Below, one piece after another: positions 1 through 8,541 of a DNA stretch of 64,000 nt; positions within the stretch are counted from its first letter, which is position 1, and the number at the start of each line of letters is the position of its first letter. The DNA comes from Bradyrhizobium macuxiense. GTDB taxonomy: Bacteria > Pseudomonadota > Alphaproteobacteria > Rhizobiales > Xanthobacteraceae. The notes under the pieces are model-generated. The model was not told the origin of the DNA. It did no database searches and was given only the letters and a program-made list of their open reading frames with translations. Made by a program: the position numbers and the translations under genes. The stretch spans positions 1 through 64,000 of the forward strand of contig NZ_LNCU01000088.1 in the NCBI RefSeq assembly GCF_001542415.1, written 5' to 3'.

Positions 1-52
1 AGGATTGAACGAAGCCGCTGTCGCGGCATGTAGGGAGCCATAGCAAGGATTG

Positions 53-106
53 CCTCCTGTCTGAGAGGATTGCGGGTTTTCGAAGCCCAACCCTTCAGAC
101 AGGAGG
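53..106 (+). promoter_or_regulatory. Hairpin covering the recombinase Shine-Dalgarno
   Basis: A perfect 12-base inverted repeat, CCTCCTGTCTGA at 53-64 and TCAGACAGGAGG at 95-106, can form a stem. Its loop contains a smaller GGGTT/AACCC stem. The right arm includes the AGGAGG ribosome binding site (101-106) of the recombinase gene that starts at 114, so folding would hide it. It may limit translation of the recombinase or serve as a DNA hairpin near the element end. Confidence 0.6.
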
Positions 107-113
107 TTTTCCG

Positions 114-974
114 ATGGCTGAGATCAGCCCACTTCGCCGCCGTATGATCGAGGACATGACGGTCCGCAATCTGTCACCGGCGACGCAGCAATCCTACCTC
201 AACGCCGTAGCGAAGTTGAGCCGGTATTTCGGTCGCTCTCCCGACCGCCTTGACCTGGAGGATATCCGTGCCTTCCAGGTTCATCTGGTGGCGACGGGGA
301 TGTCCTGGCCGGCGCTGAACCAAATCGTCTGCGCGCTGCGGTTCTTCTACGGTGTGACGCTTGGTCATGACACCGTTCCGGAACGCATCGCCTATGCGCG
401 CCAACCGCGCAAGTTGCCGGTCGTTCTGAGCGCCGACGAGGTGGTGAGCTTTCTGGAGGCGATCCCGAGCCTGAAGAGCCGTACCGCGCTGACGACGGTC
501 TATGCCGCCGGACTGCGCGTATCGGAAGTGGTCCTCTTGAAGGTTGTCGACATTGACAGCCAACGGATGTTGATCCGGGTCGAGCACGGCAAGGGCGGCA
601 AGGACCGTTACGTTATGCTCTCGCCGCAGCTTTTGAGGATTCTGCGGACGTATTGGCGGCTCACTCGGCCAAAGCGATGGTTGTTTCCCGGCCGCGACGA
701 CGAACGCCCGCTCGTCCCGAACGTGCTGCACGCCGCCTGCCGTTCAGCCTGTGCGGCAGCCGGCTTGAGCAAATCGGTGACGGTGCACACGTTGCGGCAC
801 ACATTCGCGACCCATCTCCTGGAGAACGGGGCCGACGTGCGCATCATCCAGATGTTGCTCGGCCATGCCAGTCTGGCCAGCACGGCGCGCTATACTCAGG
901 TCGCCACAAAGACCATCAGCAACACGCCAAGTCCGCTTGACCGGCTCCGCCTGGAGGTCGTGCCGCCCGGCTGA
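114..974 (+). CDS. Tyrosine recombinase of the IS91-like element
   Basis: A 286-residue XerC/D-like integrase. Residues 1-100 form an N-terminal SAM-like core-binding domain. The catalytic domain shows Arg in 'AAGLRVSEV' (about residue 143), a Lys in 'HGKGGKDRY', 'HTLRHTFATHLL' (His-x-x-Arg), the second His in 'LLGHAS', and the nucleophilic Tyr in 'TARYTQV', so all key residues are present. ATG at 114 has AGGAGG 7 bases upstream. The gene sits 9 bases before the IS91 transposase, an arrangement seen in IS91-type elements of Proteobacteria. The recombinase probably resolves or inserts element intermediates. That role is inferred from the family. Confidence 0.9.
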   Translation: MAEISPLRRRMIEDMTVRNLSPATQQSYLNAVAKLSRYFGRSPDRLDLEDIRAFQVHLVATGMSWPALNQIVCALRFFYGVTLGHDTVPERIAYARQPRKLPVVLSADEVVSFLEAIPSLKSRTALTTVYAAGLRVSEVVLLKVVDIDSQRMLIRVEHGKGGKDRYVMLSPQLLRILRTYWRLTRPKRWLFPGRDDERPLVPNVLHAACRSACAAAGLSKSVTVHTLRHTFATHLLENGADVRIIQMLLGHASLASTARYTQVATKTISNTPSPLDRLRLEVVPPG

Positions 975-983
975 GCGGACCTG

Positions 984-2162
984 ATGGCTCCGGTTCTGGA
1001 AGTGGCGGATATCTTCCGCCGCCACGGCGAAGCGTTTCGGCAAGCCCGTGCCGAGCATCTGGGCCGCGTCGAGCGGCGCGTCATGGGCGCGATCACGGCC
1101 TGCCGGACGGCTGTGCTCGGCGGCCACGTCGAGCAGTGCGATGACTGCGACGCCACACGCATCGCCTATAACTCCTGCCGCAATCGGCATTGCCCGAAGT
1201 GCCAGGGCGCGGCGCGCGCGCAATGGCTCGCCGAACGGCAGGCTGAACTCCTTCCCGTACCGTATTTCCACGTCGTCTTCACCATGCCGGCCCCCGCCGG
1301 AGAGATCGCCTTCCAGAACAAGGCCGTCGTCTATGCCATCCTGTTCCGCTGCGCGGCCGAGACGCTCACCACCATCGCAGCCGACCCCAAGCATCTCGGC
1401 GCTCAGCTCGGCGTGACTGCCGTCCTCCATACCTGGGGCCAGACCCTGCAACACCATCCGCATATCCACTGCGTCGTGCCGGGCGGTGGACCCTCGCTCG
1501 ACGGCACGCGCTGGGTCGCTTGCCGGCCCGGCTTCTTCCTGCCAGTGCGCGTTCTCTCCCGGCTGTTCCGCCGCCTGTTTCTGCAAGAGCTGCAAGCTGC
1601 CTTCGCGGCTGGCGAGCTGGGCTTCTTCGGCGCTCTCGCCCATCTCGCCGATCCAGCTGCATTCGCCGCGCGCCTTAATCAACTTCGACGGACCGACTGG
1701 GTCGTCTATGCCAAGCCACCATTCGGCGGGCCCGAACAGGTGCTGGCTTATCTCGGCCGCTATACGCATCGCGTCGCCATCGCCAACAGTCGGCTGATCT
1801 CGCTTGCCGACGGCAAGGTGAGCTTTTCCTGGAAGGACTATCGGCAAAATCGCAAAGCCAAGGTAATGACGCTTGACGCCGACGAGTTCATTCGCCGCTT
1901 TCTACTGCACACTCTGCCGGACGGCTTCCACCGCATCCGGCACTACGGCTTCCTCGCCAACGGCGGCCGCAACGATAAGATCGCCCTCTGCCGTCAACTC
2001 CTTGCTGTCTGCAACGCGCCAACTGATCAAGAAGCCGCCCCCGATCCCCTCGCCACATGCGAGATCCCCGTCTGCCCACATTGCGGCGGCACCATGCGGC
2101 GCGTCGATGTCGTCCCACGAGCGAGCGCGCGCGACCAACCGTTTCGTTGTGATACGTCATGA
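984..2162 (+). CDS. IS91-family transposase
   Basis: A 392-residue Y1-type transposase. The N-terminal region has a zinc-binding motif, 'CDDCDA' followed by 'CRNRHCPKCQG' (about residues 53-75). The HUH metal-binding motif is 'HPHIHC' near residue 158, and candidate catalytic tyrosines lie in 'YLGRYTHRVAIAN' (about 257-270). A short Cys pair, 'CPHCGG', is near the C terminus. Proteins of this family nick one strand and move the element by rolling-circle replication. The gene follows the recombinase closely and is probably cotranscribed. Length and motifs look intact, so the element may be active. Confidence 0.93.
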   Translation: MAPVLEVADIFRRHGEAFRQARAEHLGRVERRVMGAITACRTAVLGGHVEQCDDCDATRIAYNSCRNRHCPKCQGAARAQWLAERQAELLPVPYFHVVFTMPAPAGEIAFQNKAVVYAILFRCAAETLTTIAADPKHLGAQLGVTAVLHTWGQTLQHHPHIHCVVPGGGPSLDGTRWVACRPGFFLPVRVLSRLFRRLFLQELQAAFAAGELGFFGALAHLADPAAFAARLNQLRRTDWVVYAKPPFGGPEQVLAYLGRYTHRVAIANSRLISLADGKVSFSWKDYRQNRKAKVMTLDADEFIRRFLLHTLPDGFHRIRHYGFLANGGRNDKIALCRQLLAVCNAPTDQEAAPDPLATCEIPVCPHCGGTMRRVDVVPRASARDQPFRCDTS

Positions 2163-2446
2163 CCAACACCTGCACCATCGACCCCTTCCGTGGTCCGCTT
2201 CTCAGCGGTGACGTTCGATGTCGCCGTGGCCGCGTTCGTCACCAAACACCCCGCCAATCGTTCGGCCACGCGTTCCAGCGCAGCAATCCGCTCGCTGGAT
2301 CGCGCCCTTGGCCCGATCAATTGGGCCCTTCACATCCGATGAATGTGTCGCCGACGCGCGGCGACCTCAGGCGCGCCTTCCCAGAAGCCGCATCCGCGGC
2401 GCTATTCCCATAGCGCCCACAACTCCGCAGCTTCGTTCAATCCGGC
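2163..2446. other. Noncoding 3' end of the IS91-like element
   Basis: No credible gene lies in this stretch. It holds the 3' part of the mobile element and ends with the inverted copy of the left terminus (2430-2443). The terminator of transposition would be expected here in an IS91-type element. Confidence 0.5.
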
Positions 2447-2508
2447 TTCTGTGAGGTCGCACGCACGACCGAGCGCGCGACTCGCGCCTGCCACGCGACC
2501 TCACAGAA
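2447..2508. repeat. Perfect 14-bp inverted repeat between two IS
   Basis: TTCTGTGAGGTCGC at 2447-2460 is repeated inverted at 2495-2508 with 34 bases between. It starts four bases outside the IS91-like right end and lies 30 bases before the IS5-family element. It could be a terminator, a remnant of a site preferred by IS91-type elements, or part of an older element. Confidence 0.5.
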
Positions 2509-2538
2509 CCCTCAAGATTCCCATAGCAGAAAGATGCT

Positions 2539-3347
2539 GAATCAATGCATTCCGAACCGTTTTGATTCGGAGCGGGCTGATGGGTGTGAAGCGATATGAG
2601 CTCAGCGAGGCGCAATGGGCTCGGATTGCGCCGATGTTGCCGGGCAAGGCGGGTGAGGCCGGCCGCAGCGGTGTCGACAATTGCTCGTTCGTAAACGGGG
2701 TTTTGTGGGTTCTGCGATCCGGAGCCTACTGGCAGCACCTGCCGGAGCGCTATGGCAAGTGGAAGAGCGCGCACGCGCGCTTCACCCGCTGGGCCAAGGC
2801 GGGTGTGTGGGAGAAGGTGTTCGACGAACTGATCAAAGATCGCGACAACAAATATCTGATGCTCGATACCACTCTGGTTCGTGTCCACCAGCAGGCCGCG
2901 AGCGGAAAAGGGGGGCCAAAACTCAGGAATTGGGGCGTTCCCGAGGTGGGTTGACTACCAAGATCCACATGCTCTGCGATGGTCTCGGCCGGCCGCTGCG
3001 CTTCAAGCTCACCGCCGGCCAGCGACACGACAACCTGACTGCAAAAGCCTTGCTCGAAGGCTTCAAGGCCGAGGCCGTGCTCGCCGACAGGGCCTATGAC
3101 AACAACGACCTGCGCAAGACCATCACGGACATGAACGCCGAAGCGGTGATCCCCTCAACCCGCTCTCGCAAGGTCCCCATTCCACATGACAAGACGATCT
3201 ACAAGCTACGCAACCGCATCGAGCGCTGCTTCAACAAGCTCAAGCACTTCCGTCGATTCGCCACTCGATATGACCGGAGGGCAGACTACTCCCTCGCCTT
3301 CGTCCACCTCGCCGCAATCTGTATCTGGCTCCGGTGAATGTGGATTC
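2539..3347 (+). mobile_element. IS5-family insertion sequence
   Basis: The element encloses a DDE transposase in two frames. Imperfect inverted ends are proposed: GAATC at 2539-2543 and GATTC at 3343-3347, each followed inward by a matching CATTC block with small gaps. The ends and any target duplication are uncertain. The right end is 3 bases from the stop codon of the leftward FAD oxidoreductase gene, so insertion must have been at or just beyond the end of that gene. Confidence 0.65.
2580..3337 (+). CDS. IS5-family transposase split over two frames
   Basis: The first frame (2580-2954) gives the N-terminal half, 'KRYELSEAQWARIAPMLPG'. The second frame (open from 2681 to 3337) gives the C-terminal half starting near 'GRSRGGLTTKIH'. 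Together they make one full DDE transposase: Asp in 'LMLDTTLVRVHQ', Asp in 'LADRAYDN', Glu in 'NRIERCFNKLKHFRRF'. The switch to the -1 frame must occur near 2906-2915, a run of four A and six G, which resembles the slippery sites used for programmed frameshifting in the IS427 group of IS5. Simple decay by an indel in the G run is the alternative. ATG at 2580 is preferred over TTG at 2562 because homologues start close to 'KRYELS'. Confidence 0.8.
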
Positions 3348-3350
3348 GTC

Positions 3351-6059
3351 CTAGTTCACCGTCGGCAGCGACAGCGTCGTTTCTCCCGGGAGCAGCGATT
3401 TCACTCCGAGCAGCCGGGCGCGCAGCGCGGGATAGTTGGCGGCAAGGTTTTTCACGCTGTTGTCGCCGTTCTCGATCGCGAGCGCGGCAGCAACACCGGC
3501 CGATTGACCCATCTGCCAGAACGGCGGCTCCATGCGGATTTCGCTGATCGCGACATTGGTGGCCGAGCCGCCGAACAGACACAGAAGGTTAGACGGGTCA
3601 CCCGTCTTGGGAAGCATATACTCGTAAGGAATCGGCGCCTTCTTGTCCGCGCCGCTGGTCGGGGTGACGTAGATATTGCCCTCGATGACGACCTTCCACG
3701 TGCCGTCGAAATAGGCCCGATACTCAATGGCGTGACTGTCCATGTCGTAGGCGGCAACCGCAATCGTCTTGGTGGAGCGCGGCCTGGTGCCGTCCTTCGC
3801 GTTGAGGTCTTCGGCGGTCAGCATATCGTCGCCGACGATACGACGGCCGGAGCGGACATAGATCTGGCTGTTGAAGTAGGGCTGATCGCCCCAATTCGGC
3901 GAAACATAATGCTTCGCCGAGAGACCATAGGTCAGGGCCGAAGCGCGGATCGCGGCAGGGATGCGGCGGTCGGTGTCGTATTGCAGAAGGTACCACAGCC
4001 CGAAGATGTAGCTCTTGTGGAGTGCGATGATCTCTTCGCGGCGAGCATAGCTTGCCGTGGCGTATTCGGTCGAGGTCGGGTCGACGAAGTCGCTCGACAT
4101 GATGTTCTTCGTGTTGAAATCGAAGACACCAGCCGCCAGCGGCTGGATATTGAATATGTCGGTCAGGACCAGCGTCGGGTCCGCCGCGAACAGGCGCAGC
4201 AGGATTTCATATTTCGATTTCGCATAGCCGGCAGGCGGAGTTGACGGGAACGGGATCATGTAGGCCGGCGTCGTGGTCAACGTCAGGCGGTAGGCCATCG
4301 ATTGAACCTTGCCATCCGCCGAGCCATTCGCAGGGGTACCGTTGGTGAAGACGCCCTGTACGCCGGCAATCAACCCGGAGGCGGGGTCTCCCGGCGTGTT
4401 CCACGGATCGATGTTGACTGCCGCGCCCGAATGATCGGCTGCCTGGTTCGGCCGCGTGCCATAAGTGGTCTGAACTCCGCGGAAGCCGTTCGCCGCCTCT
4501 GCGCCGGCGCCGGCCTTCTCGCGACCAACCGTCATGGTGCAACCGCTGACATAGGCCAAGTCCATCTCGTAAGAGCAATCGATGAAGACTTTTCCACTGA
4601 ATGTCCGGCCGTCGCGCGTTGTGAAGCCGGTAATTTGTCCATCCGCAACGGTCGCGCTGACCGCGCCGGTCGACCAATAGACCGGGATATCGGCACCGCC
4701 GGCAAATGACGGGTCAAGCAGCTCCCGGTTGGCCTGCTCGAAATGGCGAGGCTCGAAATAGATGTCCGACCTGCCTTTGAGGAGCGTCTTGGCGCGCTTG
4801 CCGAGATATCGCGCCACCGCTGAGAACTCCGTCGGCGCGGTGCCGTCGGTCCAACCCAGATCACCGGCGAGCGCATGGGTCCGATCGATGAGATATCGCG
4901 CCAACCCCGTGATCGCGCTCGGCGCCGTGCTGTCAGTCCAACCCAGGCCACCGACGCCGGGCATTCCGCTCACGTTGTAGTCGCGCCAGCCGCCCACGAT
5001 ACAGACCGAATGCCCCTCGCGCGCAAGCGATCGCGCCGCGACGACACCGGCCGCCGTGGCACCATAAACAATCGCATCGTACGCGGTGACGCTCTGCGGC
5101 TGATAACCGGCTTCGTAAGTGTCCAGCTCGGCGGTCGACATCACCTGATGCCACATCGCGAGGACCGCGCTAAGTTCTTGCATCTGCGCCGCGGTGAGGT
5201 TGCGGCGGGCCACGAACCAGCTGGAGAGCGCTCTGGTGCTGCCCGACGGAGTCCCGTTGTTGTTGGCCGCCAACAGATACATCTCCTGCGTGGGCAAAGC
5301 CGCGGACAGAGACGCGACATTGGCGACCAGACGACCATTGCGGTAGGCTTGGAAGTTGGCGGAGTTGCCTCGCGAGACAGCGTTGAAATACTGGCCGTCC
5401 CAATCCGTGGTACCGCCGATGGTGGGAACGAGTGCATCGCCGCTCTGCGCAGCCATCCGGTTCGCTGCGCTATTCCATATCCCAAGCGTGATGCCGGTCG
5501 TGGAGTTGTTGGCGCCGATTTCCGACGATGTGTCGGCCACAGCTCCGGGTGAAGAAGAGAAGACGCCAACCGCGTGGCTGGTCGGAGGAAGGCTGGAGCA
5601 TGTCAGACCCGTAATCCGGAAATAGCCGCCTCCAGAAGCTGCGACGGTGGTGTTGGCAACAAGCGTCACGTCGCCGACCTGCGTCAGATCAAAGGTGCCG
5701 GGGCTCTTGATGTTGATCTTTGAGGTGCCGAGCGTCGGTCCGGCCTTGCCGAGGTGGGCAAGACACGGCCAGACCGGATCGCTGAGCGGAAAGCTCTTCA
5801 GGCGCTTGATGCCCCGGTTGAAGGTGCATTTGCGACGACGCGTCATCGTGATGCCGGCCGCAGCCCATGCATCGGCAAGCGCCTCCGTCTCAAGCTCAAA
5901 GGCGAAGTCTGGGAGAACGGCAGGATCGCTGCCGCTCTTTCCGTTCTCGACGGAATCGGAGTGATCCTCGCTCGGCTCGCGCTGATTGATGCCGAAGGCC
6001 CGGCCTCGCTCACCCGCAAGGACTGCAGCCACGCCGACCAGCAATTCCCTGCGGTTCAA
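3351..6059 (-). CDS. Exported FAD-dependent oxidoreductase with lectin-like N-domain
   Basis: A 902-residue protein. The N terminus 'NRRELLVGVAAVLAG' looks like a Tat signal, fitting export of a folded flavoprotein. Residues about 100-305 are rich in Gly, Ser, Thr and Asn with 'WDGQYFNAVSRG' and resemble a concanavalin-type sandwich domain. A Rossmann FAD-binding motif 'YGATAAGVVAARSLAREG' lies at about 332-349. The rest matches the FAD_oxidored family (xanthan-lyase-like oxidoreductases), including 'FIDCSYEMDLAY' and a C-terminal 'GQSAGVAAALAI' FAD contact. The substrate is unknown. It stands alone between an IS5 element and an EF-hand gene. The start is a TTG, and I see no better one nearby. 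Position beside two IS elements suggests recent acquisition. Confidence 0.75.
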   Translation of the reverse strand: MNRRELLVGVAAVLAGERGRAFGINQREPSEDHSDSVENGKSGSDPAVLPDFAFELETEALADAWAAAGITMTRRRKCTFNRGIKRLKSFPLSDPVWPCLAHLGKAGPTLGTSKINIKSPGTFDLTQVGDVTLVANTTVAASGGGYFRITGLTCSSLPPTSHAVGVFSSSPGAVADTSSEIGANNSTTGITLGIWNSAANRMAAQSGDALVPTIGGTTDWDGQYFNAVSRGNSANFQAYRNGRLVANVASLSAALPTQEMYLLAANNNGTPSGSTRALSSWFVARRNLTAAQMQELSAVLAMWHQVMSTAELDTYEAGYQPQSVTAYDAIVYGATAAGVVAARSLAREGHSVCIVGGWRDYNVSGMPGVGGLGWTDSTAPSAITGLARYLIDRTHALAGDLGWTDGTAPTEFSAVARYLGKRAKTLLKGRSDIYFEPRHFEQANRELLDPSFAGGADIPVYWSTGAVSATVADGQITGFTTRDGRTFSGKVFIDCSYEMDLAYVSGCTMTVGREKAGAGAEAANGFRGVQTTYGTRPNQAADHSGAAVNIDPWNTPGDPASGLIAGVQGVFTNGTPANGSADGKVQSMAYRLTLTTTPAYMIPFPSTPPAGYAKSKYEILLRLFAADPTLVLTDIFNIQPLAAGVFDFNTKNIMSSDFVDPTSTEYATASYARREEIIALHKSYIFGLWYLLQYDTDRRIPAAIRASALTYGLSAKHYVSPNWGDQPYFNSQIYVRSGRRIVGDDMLTAEDLNAKDGTRPRSTKTIAVAAYDMDSHAIEYRAYFDGTWKVVIEGNIYVTPTSGADKKAPIPYEYMLPKTGDPSNLLCLFGGSATNVAISEIRMEPPFWQMGQSAGVAAALAIENGDNSVKNLAANYPALRARLLGVKSLLPGETTLSLPTVN

Positions 6060-6463
6060 AAGCTGCTGCCCCGCAAGGCTGAATATGATTTCAAATATGC
6101 CATTCCCGCCCTCTACGAGCAGCCAGCCCTCAACCGAACCCCGAGCTTGCGGTCAAGCTACTCGGCGAGGCTTACGTCAGCCTTACGGATGAGGAGTCGT
6201 GCACGTAAAGTGAGCGGCGCGGCCCGGATGGAAATCAGGCAATTTGCGCCCCTATGTGGGGCGCTCAGCTGACACCAGCCTTTCAACGGATGAGGTCATC
6301 GCGAATATATTGCGGTCGGCCATTTCGCCGCCGTCAAATCGCCCTGCGTATGTCACCGATGAGTCGGCGTCGGACCGCACGCACATGGTGAAAAATATTT
6401 TCTGTGCGGGGCACGGCCGGTTCGCTGCCCGCGCGTCAGAAGCGTGACTTCGGTCACGCTGTC
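6060..6463. other. Intergenic region upstream of the FAD oxidoreductase
   Basis: No convincing gene on either strand. It should hold the promoter of the leftward FAD oxidoreductase gene. The only clear structure is the short hairpin at 6441-6460. Confidence 0.5.
6441..6460 (-). terminator. Hairpin after the EF-hand gene
   Basis: AGCGTGAC at 6441-6448 and GTCACGCT at 6453-6460 form a perfect 8-base stem with a 4-base loop, 3 bases beyond the stop of the leftward EF-hand gene. No T run follows, so it is only a possible terminator. Confidence 0.4.
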
Positions 6464-6958
6464 TCAGAATCGCTTGCCTCTGCCGCCTGGTGGCTTCTGA
6501 TCCGTTGCGGTGCTCTTTAACTCGTCCGGCGTCACGCGACAGTCGCCGTTCTTGTCGAATTGCAGGATGAACTCGTTCGGCTTGCCGACAAACTCGTTGC
6601 GCGTGATCTTGCCGTCCTGGTTCTCGTCGAAATAGCCGAAGTCCGCATCGGCGAGGACACCGCTGCTCGCCCGACGAACCGTTTCGAACTCTGCGGGCGT
6701 GAGGCTTCCATCGCGGTTGCGGTCGGCGCGATCGAACAGCCGGCCAAGATAGCTCTTCCACTCGTCGCAGGCGTAGACGCCGTCGTGATTGGCATCCCAG
6801 ATCTCGGCCGCGCTCGCCGGCGACGCATCGCGGCCCGACTGTGGGCGGCGCGTGCCCTGATCCGACGGCGCCGGTTGCGCCAATGCGAAGGGGACGGTGG
6901 TGTAAAGCAAGCTCACCGCGGCGATCATCCCACCGACGAATACCGATATGCTGCGCAA
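6464..6958 (-). CDS. Exported EF-hand calcium-binding protein
   Basis: A 164-residue protein with a signal peptide (residues 1-28, ending 'PFALAQ'). Four EF-hand-type loops follow: 'DANHDGVYACDE' (55-66), 'DRNRDGSLTPAE' (79-90), 'DENQDGKITRNE' (111-122) and 'DKNGDCRVTPDE' (135-146). Each keeps most of the Asp/Asn and terminal Glu ligands. The spacing is irregular, as in other bacterial EF-hand proteins. It should act in the periplasm as a calcium-binding or calcium-sensing protein. Partners cannot be inferred, since the neighbours are unrelated. Confidence 0.85.
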   Translation of the reverse strand: MRSISVFVGGMIAAVSLLYTTVPFALAQPAPSDQGTRRPQSGRDASPASAAEIWDANHDGVYACDEWKSYLGRLFDRADRNRDGSLTPAEFETVRRASSGVLADADFGYFDENQDGKITRNEFVGKPNEFILQFDKNGDCRVTPDELKSTATDQKPPGGRGKRF

Positions 6959-7118
6959 GTTGATGTCTCCGCGTCATTCCGAAATCGGCCGGAGTTGCCA
7001 GTTTCGCCATGGCGGAAATTGGGAGGAGCGCAGCGGGGATACAGCCGGTTACAATTTGGCCAGCGGTGTTCTTGCGTCGGTACAGCCACGTCAAAACGGC
7101 GCGCGCGGCCAGTTGTCG

Positions 7119-7151
7119 GCACGCGGACGGCGTCGGACGCCGTCCGCGTGC
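7119..7151 (-). terminator. Strong 15-bp hairpin after the binding-protein gene
   Basis: A perfect 15-base stem (7119-7133 and 7137-7151) with a 3-base CGG loop lies 3 bases downstream of the leftward stop codon at 7155. It is very GC-rich and lacks a T tail. It could terminate transcription, protect the 3' end, or be a dispersed palindromic element. Confidence 0.5.
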
Positions 7152-7154
7152 GCG

Positions 7155-8361
7155 TCATTGCGAGACCAATTCGCAGCCGCTCTCGTTGAGCGAACGGAAG
7201 GCCTGCTCGGCGGGAATCGTCGCGACGATGTCGTAATAGTCCCAGCGTCGCTTCGAGGCCGCCGGGGTCTTGACCCGCGCCAGATACATGTCGTGCACGA
7301 ACTGGCCGTCGGCGCGAACCGTGCCGTGGGCGAATGCGTCCGCAACCGGCAGCTCGCGGATCTTGGCGGCGACGGCAAGGCCGTCGTCGGAGTTCGCAGC
7401 CTGCACCGCGCGCAGATAGTGACGCACGGCGGAGTAGATGCCGGCCTGGGTCATGGTCGGCATTCGCCCGACCTTCTCGTAGAACTTGTTGGCCCATGCC
7501 CGCGACTCCGCATCGCGGTCCCAGTAGAACGCGGTCATGAACTGTAGGTTTTGCGCCGACGCGAGGCCCATGGCGTCGACGTCGGTGAGGAACACGGTCG
7601 GCGCCACCAGGGTCCGGCCTTTTGTGATGCCGAACTCGGCCGCCTGCTTCACCGAGTTGGTCATGTCGGCACCGGCATTCGCCAGCGCGATCACCTTGGC
7701 GCCGGAGGCCTGCGCCTGCAACAGCACCGAACTGAAGTCGGCGGTGCTGAGCGGGTGGCGCACCTCGCCGATCACTTTGCCGCCGCCGCTCTCCACCGCG
7801 CGGCGCATGTCGGCGGCGAAGGCGTGGCCGAACGAATAGTCAACCGTGATCAGGAACCAACTGTCGAGCTTCTGCGCCGTGAGCGCCCGCGCCAGGTCGT
7901 AGCCGTTGGTGTAGCTGGTGTACACCCACTGGAACGAGGTGCGGGTGCAGGCCTTGCCGGTGAAGTCCGAGGACGCCGACGCGTTCAGCACGATCTTGTT
8001 GCGCTCCTTGGCGAGCGCGGTCACTGCGAAGCCGACGCCGGAATTGGAGATGTCGGCGACGGCATCGACCTTTTCGGTATCGAACCAGCGCCGCACGATG
8101 GCAAGCCCGATGTCCGGCTTGTTCTGGTGATCGGCCGAGACGATCTCGACCGGCACGCCGCCGATGTTGTTGCCGAATTCGTCCGCGGCGATCTTCGCCG
8201 CGACGACCGACCCTTCGCCGCCGAGGTCGGCAATAGGCACCGGAGCGGTCGTTGAGAACCCCGATGCGGACCACATTGTCCGACATCGCGGCGTGCGCAA
8301 ATGAGGTGTGCAGCAAGGTCGCGGTCAGCGCCGCGCACAAGGCTTTGAATGGCGTCGTCAT
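7155..8361 (-). pseudogene. Branched-chain amino acid-type ABC binding protein, frameshifted
   Basis: The start is ATG at 8361, with GGAGG upstream on the minus strand, giving a signal peptide 'MTTPFKALCAALTATLLH' and the mature N terminus 'VRIGVLNDRSG'. The reading frame is then lost near 8232-8235, where one extra T (coding strand) turns the expected 'YADLGGEGS' out of frame. The remainder, from 'DLGGEGSVVAAKIAADEFG' to 'SLNESGCELVSQ', continues in another frame. The complete product would be about 400 residues, a LivJ-type periplasmic binding protein (type I fold). No permease or ATPase is adjacent. It is divergent from an XRE-cupin regulator that probably controlled it. A sequencing error cannot be excluded. 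Confidence 0.8.
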
Positions 8362-8480
8362 GGTTGGGCTCCTCCAAGGTGTTGTTTCTTGCTTGCTTGG
8401 TTGCGTGGTACGCAACTCGCATGCGCTCCGAAGCGGAGAACGGCGTCGTTTCCTGCAGTATCTCTGCGTCAGTCGCAGAA

Positions 8481-8503
8481 AAAATTGCTTGTAGAGCAAT
8501 TTT
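8481..8503. promoter_or_regulatory. Candidate operator of the XRE-cupin regulator
   Basis: AAAATTGCT at 8481-8489 and AGCAATTTT at 8495-8503 are perfect inverted arms with a 5-base spacer, in the divergent intergenic region between the binding-protein gene and the regulator gene. Placement 39 bases before the regulator start fits autoregulation and control of the divergent gene. Confidence 0.55.
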
Positions 8504-8541
8504 AATTGACAAGGAAGCAAATTCGGGAGAGGGTCTCGGCA

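Larger units (their letters stand above)
2..2443 (+). mobile_element. IS91-like element with tyrosine recombinase
   Basis: The unit carries a tyrosine recombinase gene followed 9 bases later by an IS91-type transposase gene. A 14-base sequence at 2-15 (GGATTGAACGAAGC) recurs exactly inverted at 2430-2443, which I take as the element ends. Classical IS91 elements lack inverted repeats and move by rolling circle, but relatives carrying an extra integrase gene are known. Bases 2163-2443 are noncoding and would be the 3' end of the element. Base 1 of the window is at or next to the left end, so the outer border and any target duplication cannot be checked. Confidence 0.75.

Noticed and set aside
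6061-6206. Plus-strand stretch upstream of the FAD gene that looks partly coding
   Set aside because: One frame reads a plausible short C terminus, but it needs a frameshift, has no start or homologue I know, and overlaps the start region of the FAD gene.
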